From Bifidobacterium sp. ESL0790 (GTDB taxonomy: Bacteria > Actinomycetota > Actinomycetes > Actinomycetales > Bifidobacteriaceae), in contig NZ_CP113915.1 of assembly GCF_029395435.1 (NCBI RefSeq), positions 1,612,001 to 1,676,000 on the forward strand: a DNA stretch of 64,000 nt, read 5' to 3'. The notes under the pieces are model-generated. The model did not search any database and was not told the DNA's origin. It saw only the letters and a list, made by a program, of their open reading frames with translations. The translations under genes were made by a program, and so were the position numbers. Shown one piece after another: positions 1-9,433 of the stretch; the first letter of the stretch is position 1, and each line of letters starts with the position of its first letter.

Positions 1-3000
1 TTGTCTACGAAACGGTGGGCAAGGTCGCTCTTGGACTGCTGCATCTTCAAGATGCGCTCCTCGATGGTGTCCTTGGCGACGATCTGGTAGACGTTGACGT
101 CCTGGGTCTGGCCGATGCGGTGGGCGCGGTCGGTGGCCTGGTTCTGGGCGGCAGCGTTCCACCACGGGTCGGCGTGCACGACGACGCAGGCGCCGGTGAG
201 GTTGAGGCCCGTGTTGCCGGCCTTCAGCGAGATCAGGAAAACCGGGGTGTCGTCGGCGTTGAACTGGTCGACCAGCTCGAGACGCTTGCGCTTGGGGGTG
301 GCGCCGGTGATGACGTTGTAGGCGACGCCGTTCTTGCGCAGGCGTTCAGCGATCAGGTCGAGGAAGCTCGTGAACTGGGAGAAAATCAGCATCTTGCGGC
401 CGGCGTCCTGGCAACTGGAGACCAGCTCCTCGATGGCGTCAAGCTTCGCCGACGAGACCTTGCGAGGCTTGGTGGCGGTGCCGGTTTGGGACGCTCCCGA
501 AGCATTCAAGCCCGTCAAATCGCCATTTCCCACAAGCGCGTTCGCTGACGCATCGGCGGTCTCACTGAGTTCGTCAATCGGTTCGTCGTCGGCACGCTCG
601 ACCTCGCGGCTCGGAGCGCCCCATACGTGCGCGTCCTTCTTAACGACGTTGCTGCCCACGTTGCTGAAGAGCAGGCGCGGGTCGCAGCAGGCCTGGCGCA
701 GGCGCGTGAGTTGGGCGAGCACCTGGATCTTGCCAGTCTTGAACTCGATGTCGCGCTGCTTGTTGAGCGTGGCGCGCAGCTGCTGCTCGAGGGCGGCGTA
801 AAGCCGGCGCTGCTCGCCTTCCAACTGCACGGTGATGACGTTCTCGATCTTGTCGGGCAGGTCCTTCAACACTTGCGATTTGAGGCGCCGCAGGATGAAC
901 GGGCCGACGAACGCCTGCAACTTGCGCTGGGCGTCCTCGTCGCCGCTCATGATCGGCATCTCGAAGCGGTCGCGGAAATGCTTGTAGGCGCCAAGCATGC
1001 CGGGCATGAGGAAGTCGAAGATGCTCCACAGCTCGGAAAGGCGGTTCTCGATCGGCGTGCCGGTGAGGGCGAAGCGGTGCAGCGCGTTGACCTTGCGCAC
1101 GGCGCGCGCGGACTTGGTGGCGTGGTTCTTAATGTACTGCGCCTCGTCGAGCACCATGCAATAACACTCGAGGCCCTCGTAGTCTTCGATGTCGCGGCGC
1201 AACAGGTCGTAGGAGGTGATGAGCACGTCGGGGGGCGTGGTCATCGCGGTATCGTCTTCGTCGATATCAAGTTGCGGGCTGGTGGCGCTCTGCCAGCCGT
1301 CGTCGTCTGGCTCGGTTACAGACGAAGTGACCGCAGGATTATTGACGTTGGCCGCAAAAGCCCCCGAATCATCGGTCTGTTGATCCACAGCGAGCAACAG
1401 ATTAGAAGTCAGTAGGTCCGAACTCGAAGCCGAATTGCCCGAACCTTCCGAATCCCTCTTCCCCTGATACCAAGCCTTCGTGTTCTTGAGGATGGCGCGG
1501 CGCGAGGCCTTGGAGCCGGCGAGCGCCTCCACCTTGAGCGACGGCGCGAATTTGGCGCATTCGGCGGCCCAGTTGTAGACCAGCGACGCGGGGCAGACGA
1601 TGAGGCTCGGCCCGACCTGGCGCTGCTCGGCTTGGCGCGCGACCAACAGCGAGAGCATCTGGACGGTCTTGCCCAAGCCCATCTCGTCGGCGAGGATGCC
1701 GCCGAATCCCTTGTCGCACACGGCGTTGAGCCAGCGGAATCCCTCGACCTGGTAGGGGCGCAGCACCTTGGAGAGCGAGGCCGGCACATGGTAAGTCTTG
1801 GGGTCGATGACGCGCAGATCGTTGAGATAGCTGCGGAACTCGTCGCTTTTGTCGGCGTCGTCCGCCTCGCCGTCGAGATAATAGGCCTCGTAGGCGGGCA
1901 CGGTGACCGAACCGGAATCAAGGTCGACCGGCTTGAGGCCAAGGTCGGCGCTCACCTCGTCGAGTTTGCTGGTGTCGACGTCGGCCATGTTGACGAAGGC
2001 GCCGTTGCGCAGGCGGTGGAATTTGCGGCGTTTGCGGTAGCTGTTGAGCAGCGCGGGAACCTCGGAGGGGTCGATTTCGTCGGCGATCGGCGAGATCTCG
2101 ACCAGGTCGGATTTGACGGAGAGACCGATCTTGAAGACGGGGTGCGGAGATGAGGTGAGGCCGTCGAACGATGGCGTGGAGTAGACCTCGCCCAGGCCGC
2201 GCAGCACGGGCAGTCCCTCGTTCAGGAGCTTGTAGATGGCCTTGTCGTCGTCCTCTTTGATGCGGGCGATGGGGCCTTGCGGCACGGGGAAATAATGGCG
2301 CGCGGCCTCCACGGCCAGGCGCTCGGCGGCGTGGTCGCGGGCGACGGGCTCGTCGGGGCCGATGCCGGAGAAGACGTGGAAACGGTCGTCGCCGTAGCGG
2401 GCCTGGATGTCGCAGGTGATGCCGTATCTGTCGCGGTCGAGGTAGGTCTCGATGACGCAGGGCACGCGGCGCATTTTGATGAGCTCTGGGGGCAGTTTGA
2501 CGGCGATGCCATGATGCGAGGTGCCGCGGGAAGCCCCGGGGACGGATGGCGTCAGCGATGCCTCACCAGCTGGGTTTGCGGTAGTGGTAGCTATATCGGA
2601 AGCGCTATCAGCGACACCATCGGCAACACCGTCAGAACCGTCTTTCGCCATATCACTATCGCCGGAGGCGCCATCCGAAGCGTTCTCGGCCACGGGATCG
2701 AGCGCGGGCAGAATCGTGCGCGAGAACTCCTTGATATCGTCGCCGCTCAGGTAGAGGTCGCCGCGTTCGTCCGCGCCGCACAGCACCGAAAGCAGAGAGC
2801 GGTTGTCCACGAACGCCCTGGAGCAGCGATGAATCTCGGGGACGGCGTCGGCGATATGACGGTCGGCGCGAATCATGGAAAGGACGTCGCTGGAAAGTCC
2901 ATAGTCGTCAGAAGGCTTGCGACGACCGCTGGCGGAACCGTTCGCGGCGCTTCCGGCGGCGTGGCTCTCGGCGGCCTGCGGGTCCTGGTGAACGACGACG

Positions 3001-4244
3001 TAGGACGAGGTGCGTCCCACAATGAAATTGTCGACGATCATGCCATGGCGAATCACATAGCCATCTGACGTACCGCTTGCGGAATCCGCGTTTACGTCAG
3101 CACCATTGCCAATACCGGCGGGCTCCACAGCAAGTCCCAAGTCGGGGTCGCCGTCCACCACCGCGATCGGTATGGCGGAAGTGCGCCAGCTACGTGGCGG
3201 CACGTAATCAACCGTGGCGTCCGCGTCGACGAACAAATCCAATAGTTCGGCCATCTCGTCGTCGGAAAGCCGCATCTCCTGCGACTCGGCCTTGCTCTGG
3301 TAGAACTCGTAGTCGCCTGAGACGCTTTTGCGGATCTCGATGGCGCGGCCCAAAATGGCCAGGATCGACCGCGAGCGTTCGTCAAAGGAATCGCGGGAGT
3401 GCACGAACGCGAGCTTCTTGCCGTAGGTGACGAACTCGCGGTTCTGCACCGCGGCGACCAGCCCGCGCACGTCCTTGATGACGTATGAGATGCCTTTCGA
3501 GGGCACGGCGATATGCAGGCGCAGGTACCAGTCACGGCCGGAATGCTCCACCATCGGGCGCAACACGACCGAGCCGATGGGCATGTGGCGGCTCATCGCC
3601 ACGCCGCTGCCGGTGTCACCCGCGGCCCGGCTGCTGACCTCCTTGAGCAGTTCCAGCTGGCGGTTCTTCGCCTTCTCCTGAAGCTGCGAATCCTCCTGCT
3701 GCATGAACGAGCGCAGGGCGCGGGAGGTGCGGCGGACGATCTTGCGCTGGGGACGGACGCTGAGGCTTGCGGCCGAACCGCTGTTGCCGAATCCAGGAAG
3801 CTCTTCGAAGACCTGCGGCGCATCGTTGTATTGCATGATGAGCGCGATGACGTGCTTGCAGATCGCGCCGAAACGGCCGAACGCCGGGCAGGTGCAGTCG
3901 GAGGAGAGGATCTCGCCATGGTTCTCGTCGATAAGGGCAGAGACGGCGTAATCGTCGGCGAACTCGTCCGCGGGCTCCACGGAGGCGGCCAGCCTGGTGC
4001 CATCCTCGCCTGGGGTGCAGGTGTAGCCTTGCATGCGCTTGCTTTGGATGACCTCGTAGGCGCGGTAAAAGGCTTTACCACCACGTTGGCGGAGCACTTT
4101 CTCGGGGACGGCGGGCTCGTTGCCGCCGTAGGTCACGCCGCCGTCGGGGTCGGCGAAACCACCATACGAGTCGTCGCCGGAACCCAGGCCGAAGCCGCCG
4201 GCGCTACCGGTCCGCGATCCGTACACCGAGGCATGCCAATCCAA
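1..4244 (-). CDS. SNF2/SWI2-family helicase with SWIM zinc finger (3' end outside window)
   Basis: This is an ATP-dependent DNA translocase of the Snf2/HepA superfamily. About 1414 codons are visible and the C-terminus runs off the left edge. A SWIM-type zinc finger lies near residues 110-130 (CTCPAF...ICKHV). The helicase core follows: motif I DEMGLGKT near residue 855, a DEAQ box after a variable linker, TGTPIENR (motif III), and motif VI QATDRAHRIGQ near residue 1370. The long N-terminal half is characteristic of bacterial SNF2 proteins with SWIM domains. The chosen start is TTG at 4244, with AAGGA about 12 bases upstream; there is no ATG in this frame before the zinc finger, and an in-frame stop lies further upstream, so the start is uncertain. 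It is divergent from msrAB. The family is probably involved in transcription recycling or DNA repair; the exact role is unknown. Confidence 0.9.
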   Translation of the reverse strand, partial: MDWHASVYGSRTGSAGGFGLGSGDDSYGGFADPDGGVTYGGNEPAVPEKVLRQRGGKAFYRAYEVIQSKRMQGYTCTPGEDGTRLAASVEPADEFADDYAVSALIDENHGEILSSDCTCPAFGRFGAICKHVIALIMQYNDAPQVFEELPGFGNSGSAASLSVRPQRKIVRRTSRALRSFMQQEDSQLQEKAKNRQLELLKEVSSRAAGDTGSGVAMSRHMPIGSVVLRPMVEHSGRDWYLRLHIAVPSKGISYVIKDVRGLVAAVQNREFVTYGKKLAFVHSRDSFDERSRSILAILGRAIEIRKSVSGDYEFYQSKAESQEMRLSDDEMAELLDLFVDADATVDYVPPRSWRTSAIPIAVVDGDPDLGLAVEPAGIGNGADVNADSASGTSDGYVIRHGMIVDNFIVGRTSSYVVVHQDPQAAESHAAGSAANGSASGRRKPSDDYGLSSDVLSMIRADRHIADAVPEIHRCSRAFVDNRSLLSVLCGADERGDLYLSGDDIKEFSRTILPALDPVAENASDGASGDSDMAKDGSDGVADGVADSASDIATTTANPAGEASLTPSVPGASRGTSHHGIAVKLPPELIKMRRVPCVIETYLDRDRYGITCDIQARYGDDRFHVFSGIGPDEPVARDHAAERLAVEAARHYFPVPQGPIARIKEDDDKAIYKLLNEGLPVLRGLGEVYSTPSFDGLTSSPHPVFKIGLSVKSDLVEISPIADEIDPSEVPALLNSYRKRRKFHRLRNGAFVNMADVDTSKLDEVSADLGLKPVDLDSGSVTVPAYEAYYLDGEADDADKSDEFRSYLNDLRVIDPKTYHVPASLSKVLRPYQVEGFRWLNAVCDKGFGGILADEMGLGKTVQMLSLLVARQAEQRQVGPSLIVCPASLVYNWAAECAKFAPSLKVEALAGSKASRRAILKNTKAWYQGKRDSEGSGNSASSSDLLTSNLLLAVDQQTDDSGAFAANVNNPAVTSSVTEPDDDGWQSATSPQLDIDEDDTAMTTPPDVLITSYDLLRRDIEDYEGLECYCMVLDEAQYIKNHATKSARAVRKVNALHRFALTGTPIENRLSELWSIFDFLMPGMLGAYKHFRDRFEMPIMSGDEDAQRKLQAFVGPFILRRLKSQVLKDLPDKIENVITVQLEGEQRRLYAALEQQLRATLNKQRDIEFKTGKIQVLAQLTRLRQACCDPRLLFSNVGSNVVKKDAHVWGAPSREVERADDEPIDELSETADASANALVGNGDLTGLNASGASQTGTATKPRKVSSAKLDAIEELVSSCQDAGRKMLIFSQFTSFLDLIAERLRKNGVAYNVITGATPKRKRLELVDQFNADDTPVFLISLKAGNTGLNLTGACVVVHADPWWNAAAQNQATDRAHRIGQTQDVNVYQIVAKDTIEERILKMQQSKSDLAHRFVD

Positions 4245-4649
4245 AATCCGCTTCCGTCCTTCACTCGTCTCGTTTTTAAACGTTTGTCCGATGGTCGCCT
4301 GATATCGCGCGAAACGTTTCGGTATCGGCCTCGCGGCCACCGCTGAATCCAATCCCCCATATATTCGGATTCGTCAGTCCGCCACGCGCTCTGTATAGCC
4401 GAATTCGCGTCGAATCGTCGACAACATCGCAAATTTCCAGTTTACTACGTTCGGGCGGAGGCGGGAAACCGGGGACGTGCGAAAACGAGGTCTTGTCTCG
4501 TAGATACGGGGCTTGGCCGCGAGTTTGGCGAATCGCGAAAGACGAGGAATACGCTATAGACCGAATTCGTGGGCTGCATGTCCGGCGCGAATGTGCCATA
4601 CTGGCGGCGATGGCGAATGAGCACGATAACGCCATCGGCAAGAGGTACC
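4245..4649. other. Divergent intergenic region between the helicase and msrAB
   Basis: These 405 bases separate two divergently transcribed genes and must hold both promoters. A plausible -10 hexamer (TATAGA) for msrAB lies around 4554-4559. No additional gene with a good ribosome-binding site was found; the open frames here on either strand lack codon bias or motifs. Confidence 0.5.
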
Positions 4650-5720
4650 ATGACAAGCAAATCCGATATGACGGCAACGACGGACGGCGAGGGTGACGAT
4701 ATGACAAGCGACAATGGACAGACGAACCAGACGGACGGAACCGCATCGAGCTCATCGGCCACCGCGGCCACCTCGGCGCCAACCCAGACGGCGTATTTCG
4801 CGGGCGGCTGCTTCTGGGGGCTCGAGCGCTACATGCAGGGCGTGGACGGCGTGACCGCCACGCAGGTCGGCTACGCGCAGTCACGCAAGGAGAGCCCGTC
4901 GTATGAGGAGGTGTGCTCGGGCGCGACCGACGCGGCGGAGACGGTGAAAGTCGTCTTTGAGCCGACGAAGGTCACCTTGCGCACGCTCACGCTACTGTTC
5001 CTCGACGTCATCGACCCGTTCAGCGTCGACCAGCAGGGCAACGACACCGGGCGGCAATACCGCAGCGGGATGTTCTACCTCAACGACGACCAGAAGGCGG
5101 TTTTCGCGACGGCGCTGCATGAGCTTCAGGCGCGCGAGGGGCGGGAGCCGGCGGTCTTGGTGGAGCCGTTGCGCAACTTCTACCCCGCCGAGACCTACCA
5201 TCAGGATTATCTGGAGAAGAACCCCGGCGGCTACTGCCACATCTCGGTGGCGAAGCTCATGAACGTGCGCAAGCGCCAGCGCTATATCGAGCGCGTCTGG
5301 TCGCTGAACCCGGAGCAGTACGCGGTCACGCAGGAGGCGGCGACCGAGCGGCCGTTCGCCAACGCCTACGACCAGAACTTCGAGCCGGGCATCTATGTGG
5401 ACGTCGTCAGCGGCAAACCGCTGTTCCTCTCGACCGACAAGTTCGACGCGGGGTGCGGCTGGCCGGCGTTCTCCAAGCCGATCGATGGCAAGGCGCTCAC
5501 CGAGCATCGTGACACCTCGATCCCCGGGCGGCCGCGCATCGAGGTGAGGACCGCCGACTCGCAGATTCACCTCGGGCATGTCTTCGACGACGGACCGCGG
5601 GACCGTGGCGGGCTACGCTATTGCATGAACTCGGCGTCGCTGCGGTTCGTGCCGCGCGACCGGATGGAGGCCGAGGGGTACGGCCAGTATGTGAAGCTGC
5701 TGGACGAGGCTACAGAATAA
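4650..5720 (+). CDS. msrAB: Bifunctional peptide methionine sulfoxide reductase MsrA/MsrB
   Basis: The protein repairs oxidised methionine: MsrA reduces the S epimer and MsrB the R epimer. It is about 356 aa. A low-complexity Ser/Thr-rich leader (1-45) precedes the MsrA domain with GCFWG at residues 53-57, whose Cys is catalytic. The MsrB domain occupies the C-terminal third: [11 protein letters not shown] near 267, LGHVFDDGP, and [11 protein letters not shown] near 323 carrying the MsrB catalytic Cys. The start at 4650 is preceded by AAGAGG at good spacing; an in-frame ATG 27 codons upstream lacks a ribosome-binding site. There is no signal peptide, so it is probably cytoplasmic. It fits the oxidative-stress load implied by the cytochrome bd system elsewhere in the window. 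Confidence 0.95.
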   Translation: MTSKSDMTATTDGEGDDMTSDNGQTNQTDGTASSSSATAATSAPTQTAYFAGGCFWGLERYMQGVDGVTATQVGYAQSRKESPSYEEVCSGATDAAETVKVVFEPTKVTLRTLTLLFLDVIDPFSVDQQGNDTGRQYRSGMFYLNDDQKAVFATALHELQAREGREPAVLVEPLRNFYPAETYHQDYLEKNPGGYCHISVAKLMNVRKRQRYIERVWSLNPEQYAVTQEAATERPFANAYDQNFEPGIYVDVVSGKPLFLSTDKFDAGCGWPAFSKPIDGKALTEHRDTSIPGRPRIEVRTADSQIHLGHVFDDGPRDRGGLRYCMNSASLRFVPRDRMEAEGYGQYVKLLDEATE

Positions 5721-6056
5721 CTGAAATCTCCAGGAACGAAGGAATACAGGGCCTGATTTTCGCTTGGCCCTGCGATGACTACATTATCTGAAATATTCGG
5801 TGATGTGGATGCTGCGAAAGTTATCCACATCGCCTTTTCATGCCCAAATTGGCTTGATACCAACGTTTATAACCGTTCGACCACATCACCCGTTTCGGCT
5901 TGCCTTCAGACGTATAGCACCAATAGACTGGTTGGCAACGAACTTTAATACTGCTGATGGAAGGTTGATATGGGTGCAATAGATATACAACATGCTGCTC
6001 AGCGTCCTATACTGAAGATACCGAACGCGATGACAGACGACTTCAGGAGGACCATG
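5721..6056. other. Intergenic region between msrAB and the antitoxin gene
   Basis: It contains a weak hairpin, CAGGGCC paired with GGCCCTG at 5750-5774, that may end msrAB transcription but has no T run. A second hairpin at about 5803-5832 has arms GATGTGGAT and ATCCACATC. TTATCCACA (5821-5829) matches the DnaA-box consensus but is single. An imperfect inverted repeat, GTTGATAT with ATATACAAC, at about 5964-5991 precedes a TATACT hexamer at 6008-6013 and could be the autoregulatory operator of the antitoxin. Confidence 0.4.
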
Positions 6057-6368
6057 ATGGCGAAATTCACGATGAACATCGACCCCGAGCTCAAGGAGCA
6101 GGCGGCGGAGCTCTTCGAGCAGATGGGCTTCAACATGACCACCGCCATCACCGTGTTCCTCAAGCAGAGCGTGCGTGACGGCAACCTGCCGTTCCAGCCC
6201 ACGACCGGGATAATTCCTGGCAAACACAAGCGCCCGGGGATTGATTACGACCCGGAAGAGGAAATCGCGAAGGCCAAACGTTTGCGGGCATTGGCGCCGG
6301 AACATTCGTATATCAGGGATTGGGGCCCGGAGGAGATAAGGGAGGATTTGTCTAACCGTGGAAAATAA
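6057..6368 (+). CDS. RelB/DinJ-family antitoxin, apparently orphan
   Basis: This 103-aa protein has the ribbon-helix-helix N-terminus typical of RelB/DinJ antitoxins: a short beta strand (KFTMNIDPELKEQA) followed by two helices ending in MTTAITVFLKQSV. The C-terminal half is charged, as expected of a toxin-binding tail. AGGAGG at 6045-6050 sits six bases before the second of two adjacent ATGs (6057), which is the chosen start. Such antitoxins bind DNA as dimers and repress their own operon. No RelE/YafQ toxin follows: the next gene is convergent and ends 5 bases away. It may be a leftover antitoxin or act in trans. Confidence 0.85.
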   Translation: MAKFTMNIDPELKEQAAELFEQMGFNMTTAITVFLKQSVRDGNLPFQPTTGIIPGKHKRPGIDYDPEEEIAKAKRLRALAPEHSYIRDWGPEEIREDLSNRGK

Positions 6369-6372
6369 CTGA

Positions 6373-9273
6373 TTATGCGGCGCTACCGGCCAGGTGCTTA
6401 GCCAGGTAATGGCCGGTGATGCTGGAGGGATTGTTGGCGATCTCGTCGGGGGTGCCGGTGGCGACGACACGGCCGCCTTCCTCACCACCGCCCGGGCCCA
6501 TGTCGATGACGTAGTCGGCGTTGGCGATCATGTCGAGGTCATGCTCGATGAAGACCACCGTGGCACCGCCAGCGACCAGCCGTTGCAGCACGTCGATGAG
6601 GGTACGGACGTCGAGAGGATGCAGACCCGTGGTGGGCTCGTCGAGCACGAACATCGTGGTGTCCTGCTTCTTGCCGAGCTCGTTGGAAAGTTTGAGGCGC
6701 TGGGCCTCTCCGCCGGAGAGACTTGGAGTGTCCTCGCCGAGGGTCAAGTAACCAAGACCGAGGTCGTGCAATGTGGCGAGCGCCTTGTGGATGCGTTTGA
6801 GCATGGAAGGCGAGATCATGTCGCCGGGGTCGATGGAGCTGCCCACACCAGTCGAACCATGGCAATCTATCGTGTTGGCGGAATTGAGGTGGCTGCTCTT
6901 ACCAGTCGAATCGATAGTACGTTTGGCACTCTGTACTCCCCCGTTGCCGGCCTGTCCTGCTTTAGTCTTGGCTTTCGGATCGAAGATGTCGAGCGCGTCG
7001 TCAATCTCCAAATCCAAGACCTCGGGCAACGTCAGGCCTTGCGGCTGAGCTGGTGTCGTCAACCGCACCTCGTTAGTTTCAGGACGATAGCGACGGCCCT
7101 CGCATGCGGGGCAGGTGATGGTGACGTCAGGCAGGAATTGGATATCGAGGCTGATCTGGCCGGTGCCATCGCACTGCGGGCAGCGCAGCGAACCGGTGTT
7201 GTAGGAGAATGCAGAGACCTTGAGCTTGCGCTTCTTCGCCGACGCCGTGGAAGCGAACGCCCGGCGCAGCATATCCATCACGCCGGTGTAGGTGGCGACG
7301 GTCGAACGCACGTTGATGCCGATAGGCGTCGAATCGACCAGCCGCACACGGGTGATGCCCGCGTCGCCAATCGCATGGACGTGAGCTGGCAGCGCCTTCC
7401 CCGCTTCTTTCGCCTGCAGGGCAGGAATAAGCGATTCCAAGACCATCGTGGTTTTGCCGGACCCTGAGACGCCGGTCACAGCGGTCATCCTGCCACGCGG
7501 AATGGCGATATGCAGCGGATGGACGGTGTGGATTCCGCCGGTGGCCATCGTGATCCAATCAGGTTCGATTAGAACGTCTTGTTGGGCAGAAACTTTTGAA
7601 TTTCTTGGTTCTTCTGAACCCGACGAATCCTTGGAACCGGCAGAGCCTTTTAGCTCATTTGAATCCGAAATAAACCGACAAAGCCTATCGGTCATCGGCG
7701 GCAAGACCTCGCGCTGACGCACGACGACAGGCTCCCGACCATCGAGGAACCCGGCGATACGCGACTGCTTGGAGCGCAGAATCTCATCGGGCGAACCCTG
7801 AGCGAGAATCCTCCCACCACGGCTGCCGGCGCCCGGTCCCATCTCGATGAAATGGTCGGCGGCGTTAAGCACGTGCACGTCATGGTCGACGAACACGACG
7901 GAGTTGCCCGTGGCCAGCAAATCACGCATCACGCCGATAAGCCCCTCGATATTCGCCGGATGCAAGCCGGTCGAAGGCTCATCGAGCACATAGAGCACAC
8001 CCGTGGTCTCATTGCGCACGGCGCGCGAAAGCTGGGCGCGCTGCCGCTCGCCGGTCGACAGCGAGGCGCTGGCACGGTCAAGAGTCAGATAGCCGAGCCC
8101 CAACTGAAGCAACCGACGGCCCATGTCCTCCAAGGTCTCCACCAGGCTGTCGGCCATCTGGCGCATGTCGTCCGGCAGCGAAGACGGCACGGCCTTGGCC
8201 CACGAAAGCACCTGACGCAGCGGCCAGGACGTGACCTCGGCAAGATTGTACTCACCGATTTTCGGCGCACGCGCGGCCGCGTTAAGCCGTGAGCCACCGC
8301 AATCCGGGCAGGTGCGCTCGACCAGGAACTTGGCGACCTTCTTCATCCGCTTCTCGTCGGTGGCCCGGTCGAGCTCCTTGGTGACGGTGAGCCGCGCGTT
8401 GCGGAAGGTGAAGCCGAGATGGTGCACGCCCTTGATCGAGGTGATGGTGATGGGCTTCTTCTCCTCGGGCCCGTTGAAGACGATGTCGCGTTCCCTGTCG
8501 GTCAGCTCGCGGAACGGCACGTCGGTGCGCACGCCGAACTCACGGACGATGTCGGGTTGCACGTTGAAGCCGAAGGTGCGCCATGGCACCACCGCGCCCT
8601 CGTCGATGGTCATGCTCTCGTCGGGCACCAGCGCGGCGTCGTTGACCTCGCGCACGATGCCGGTGCCCTGGCAGGTGGGGCATGCGCCGGTGGAGTTGAA
8701 CGCCAGCTCCTCCGCGCTGGGCGGCGTGACCAGAGCGCCGCACACCTCGCAGTGAATCGGCACCTCGGCGGCCACATCGAACGTCGGCTTGTGGTAGTGG
8801 CCGTTGGGGCAACGGTGCGAGGCGAGGCGGGAGAACATGAGGCGCAGCACGTTGAGCGTCTCGGTGGAGGTGCCAAAAGTCGAGCGCATGCCACCCACGC
8901 CGGGCCTTTGCCGCAACGCCAAAGCGGGAGGCACGAAACGCACCGAATCGACCTGCGGCTTCTCGGCCTGGGTCATGCGGCGACGCGTATACGTCGAGAG
9001 CGCGTCGAGATAACGCCGCGAGCCCTCGGCGTAGAGCACGCCCAAAGCCAGTGACGATTTGCCGGAACCGGAGACGCCGGCGATGCCGACGAGCTTGTTA
9101 AGCGGGATATCGACATCGATATCGCGCAGGTTGTGCACGCGGGCGCCACGCACCTCGATGGCTTGCGGCACCGCGGAATTCCGGGCATTGGTGGTCGTGG
9201 ACGTGTCACTGGCCTTGTTTCGTGGGCCAGTCTCGCCTATCATGCCGTTCGTCTTCTCGTCGCGTTCATTCAC
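6373..9273 (-). CDS. UvrA-like excinuclease ATPase (UvrA paralogue)
   Basis: This 966-aa protein has two ABC ATPase modules of the UvrA type. Module 1 has Walker A GVSGSGKSS near residue 66, the signature LSTGERQRAQLS near 405 and LDEPSTGLHP. Module 2 has Walker A GVSGSGKTT near 603, LSGGEAQRLKLS near 855 and LDEPTTGLHP. CxxC pairs (CPNGH...CEVC, CPTC, CPDC, and CPQC...CPAC) suggest the zinc modules of UvrA. A glycine/serine-rich stretch near residue 545 and an insertion near 775 set it apart from canonical UvrA. UvrA paralogues of this sort are linked to damage tolerance or drug self-resistance in actinobacteria. The start ATG at 9273 has only a weak ribosome-binding site. No uvrB or uvrC is adjacent. 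Confidence 0.88.
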   Translation of the reverse strand: MNERDEKTNGMIGETGPRNKASDTSTTTNARNSAVPQAIEVRGARVHNLRDIDVDIPLNKLVGIAGVSGSGKSSLALGVLYAEGSRRYLDALSTYTRRRMTQAEKPQVDSVRFVPPALALRQRPGVGGMRSTFGTSTETLNVLRLMFSRLASHRCPNGHYHKPTFDVAAEVPIHCEVCGALVTPPSAEELAFNSTGACPTCQGTGIVREVNDAALVPDESMTIDEGAVVPWRTFGFNVQPDIVREFGVRTDVPFRELTDRERDIVFNGPEEKKPITITSIKGVHHLGFTFRNARLTVTKELDRATDEKRMKKVAKFLVERTCPDCGGSRLNAAARAPKIGEYNLAEVTSWPLRQVLSWAKAVPSSLPDDMRQMADSLVETLEDMGRRLLQLGLGYLTLDRASASLSTGERQRAQLSRAVRNETTGVLYVLDEPSTGLHPANIEGLIGVMRDLLATGNSVVFVDHDVHVLNAADHFIEMGPGAGSRGGRILAQGSPDEILRSKQSRIAGFLDGREPVVVRQREVLPPMTDRLCRFISDSNELKGSAGSKDSSGSEEPRNSKVSAQQDVLIEPDWITMATGGIHTVHPLHIAIPRGRMTAVTGVSGSGKTTMVLESLIPALQAKEAGKALPAHVHAIGDAGITRVRLVDSTPIGINVRSTVATYTGVMDMLRRAFASTASAKKRKLKVSAFSYNTGSLRCPQCDGTGQISLDIQFLPDVTITCPACEGRRYRPETNEVRLTTPAQPQGLTLPEVLDLEIDDALDIFDPKAKTKAGQAGNGGVQSAKRTIDSTGKSSHLNSANTIDCHGSTGVGSSIDPGDMISPSMLKRIHKALATLHDLGLGYLTLGEDTPSLSGGEAQRLKLSNELGKKQDTTMFVLDEPTTGLHPLDVRTLIDVLQRLVAGGATVVFIEHDLDMIANADYVIDMGPGGGEEGGRVVATGTPDEIANNPSSITGHYLAKHLAGSAA

Positions 9274-9327
9274 GATGTCAACTCTATTCGCGCCGCCAAC
9301 TTATTTCGCACTCAGCCAGAATAAACG

Positions 9328-9360
9328 CAAAAGGTGCCGCGGAATATCCACGACACCTTC
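9328..9360 (-). terminator. Rho-independent terminator after the DEAD-box helicase gene
   Basis: On the minus strand a stem of AAGGTG-CGTGG pairs with CCGCG-CACCTT around a short ATATT loop. It is followed by TTTTGCGTTT. It sits 75-105 bases beyond the helicase stop codon. Confidence 0.75.
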
Positions 9361-9433
9361 GATAAGCTCGATCTGGCGAACCCGCCTGGCGCAAATCTAG
9401 ACGCTGACGGGTTTCGAGCCAGCCATCACTTCA

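Noticed and set aside
4276-4884. 202-codon minus-strand frame over the msrAB promoter and 5' end
   Set aside because: It overlaps the well-supported msrAB on the opposite strand, has no ribosome-binding site and is composed of Arg/Ser/Pro-rich sequence.
5821-5829. TTATCCACA as part of a replication origin
   Set aside because: A single DnaA-box match plus one weak half in a hairpin, with no dnaA/dnaN/rpmH nearby and no AT-rich unwinding element.
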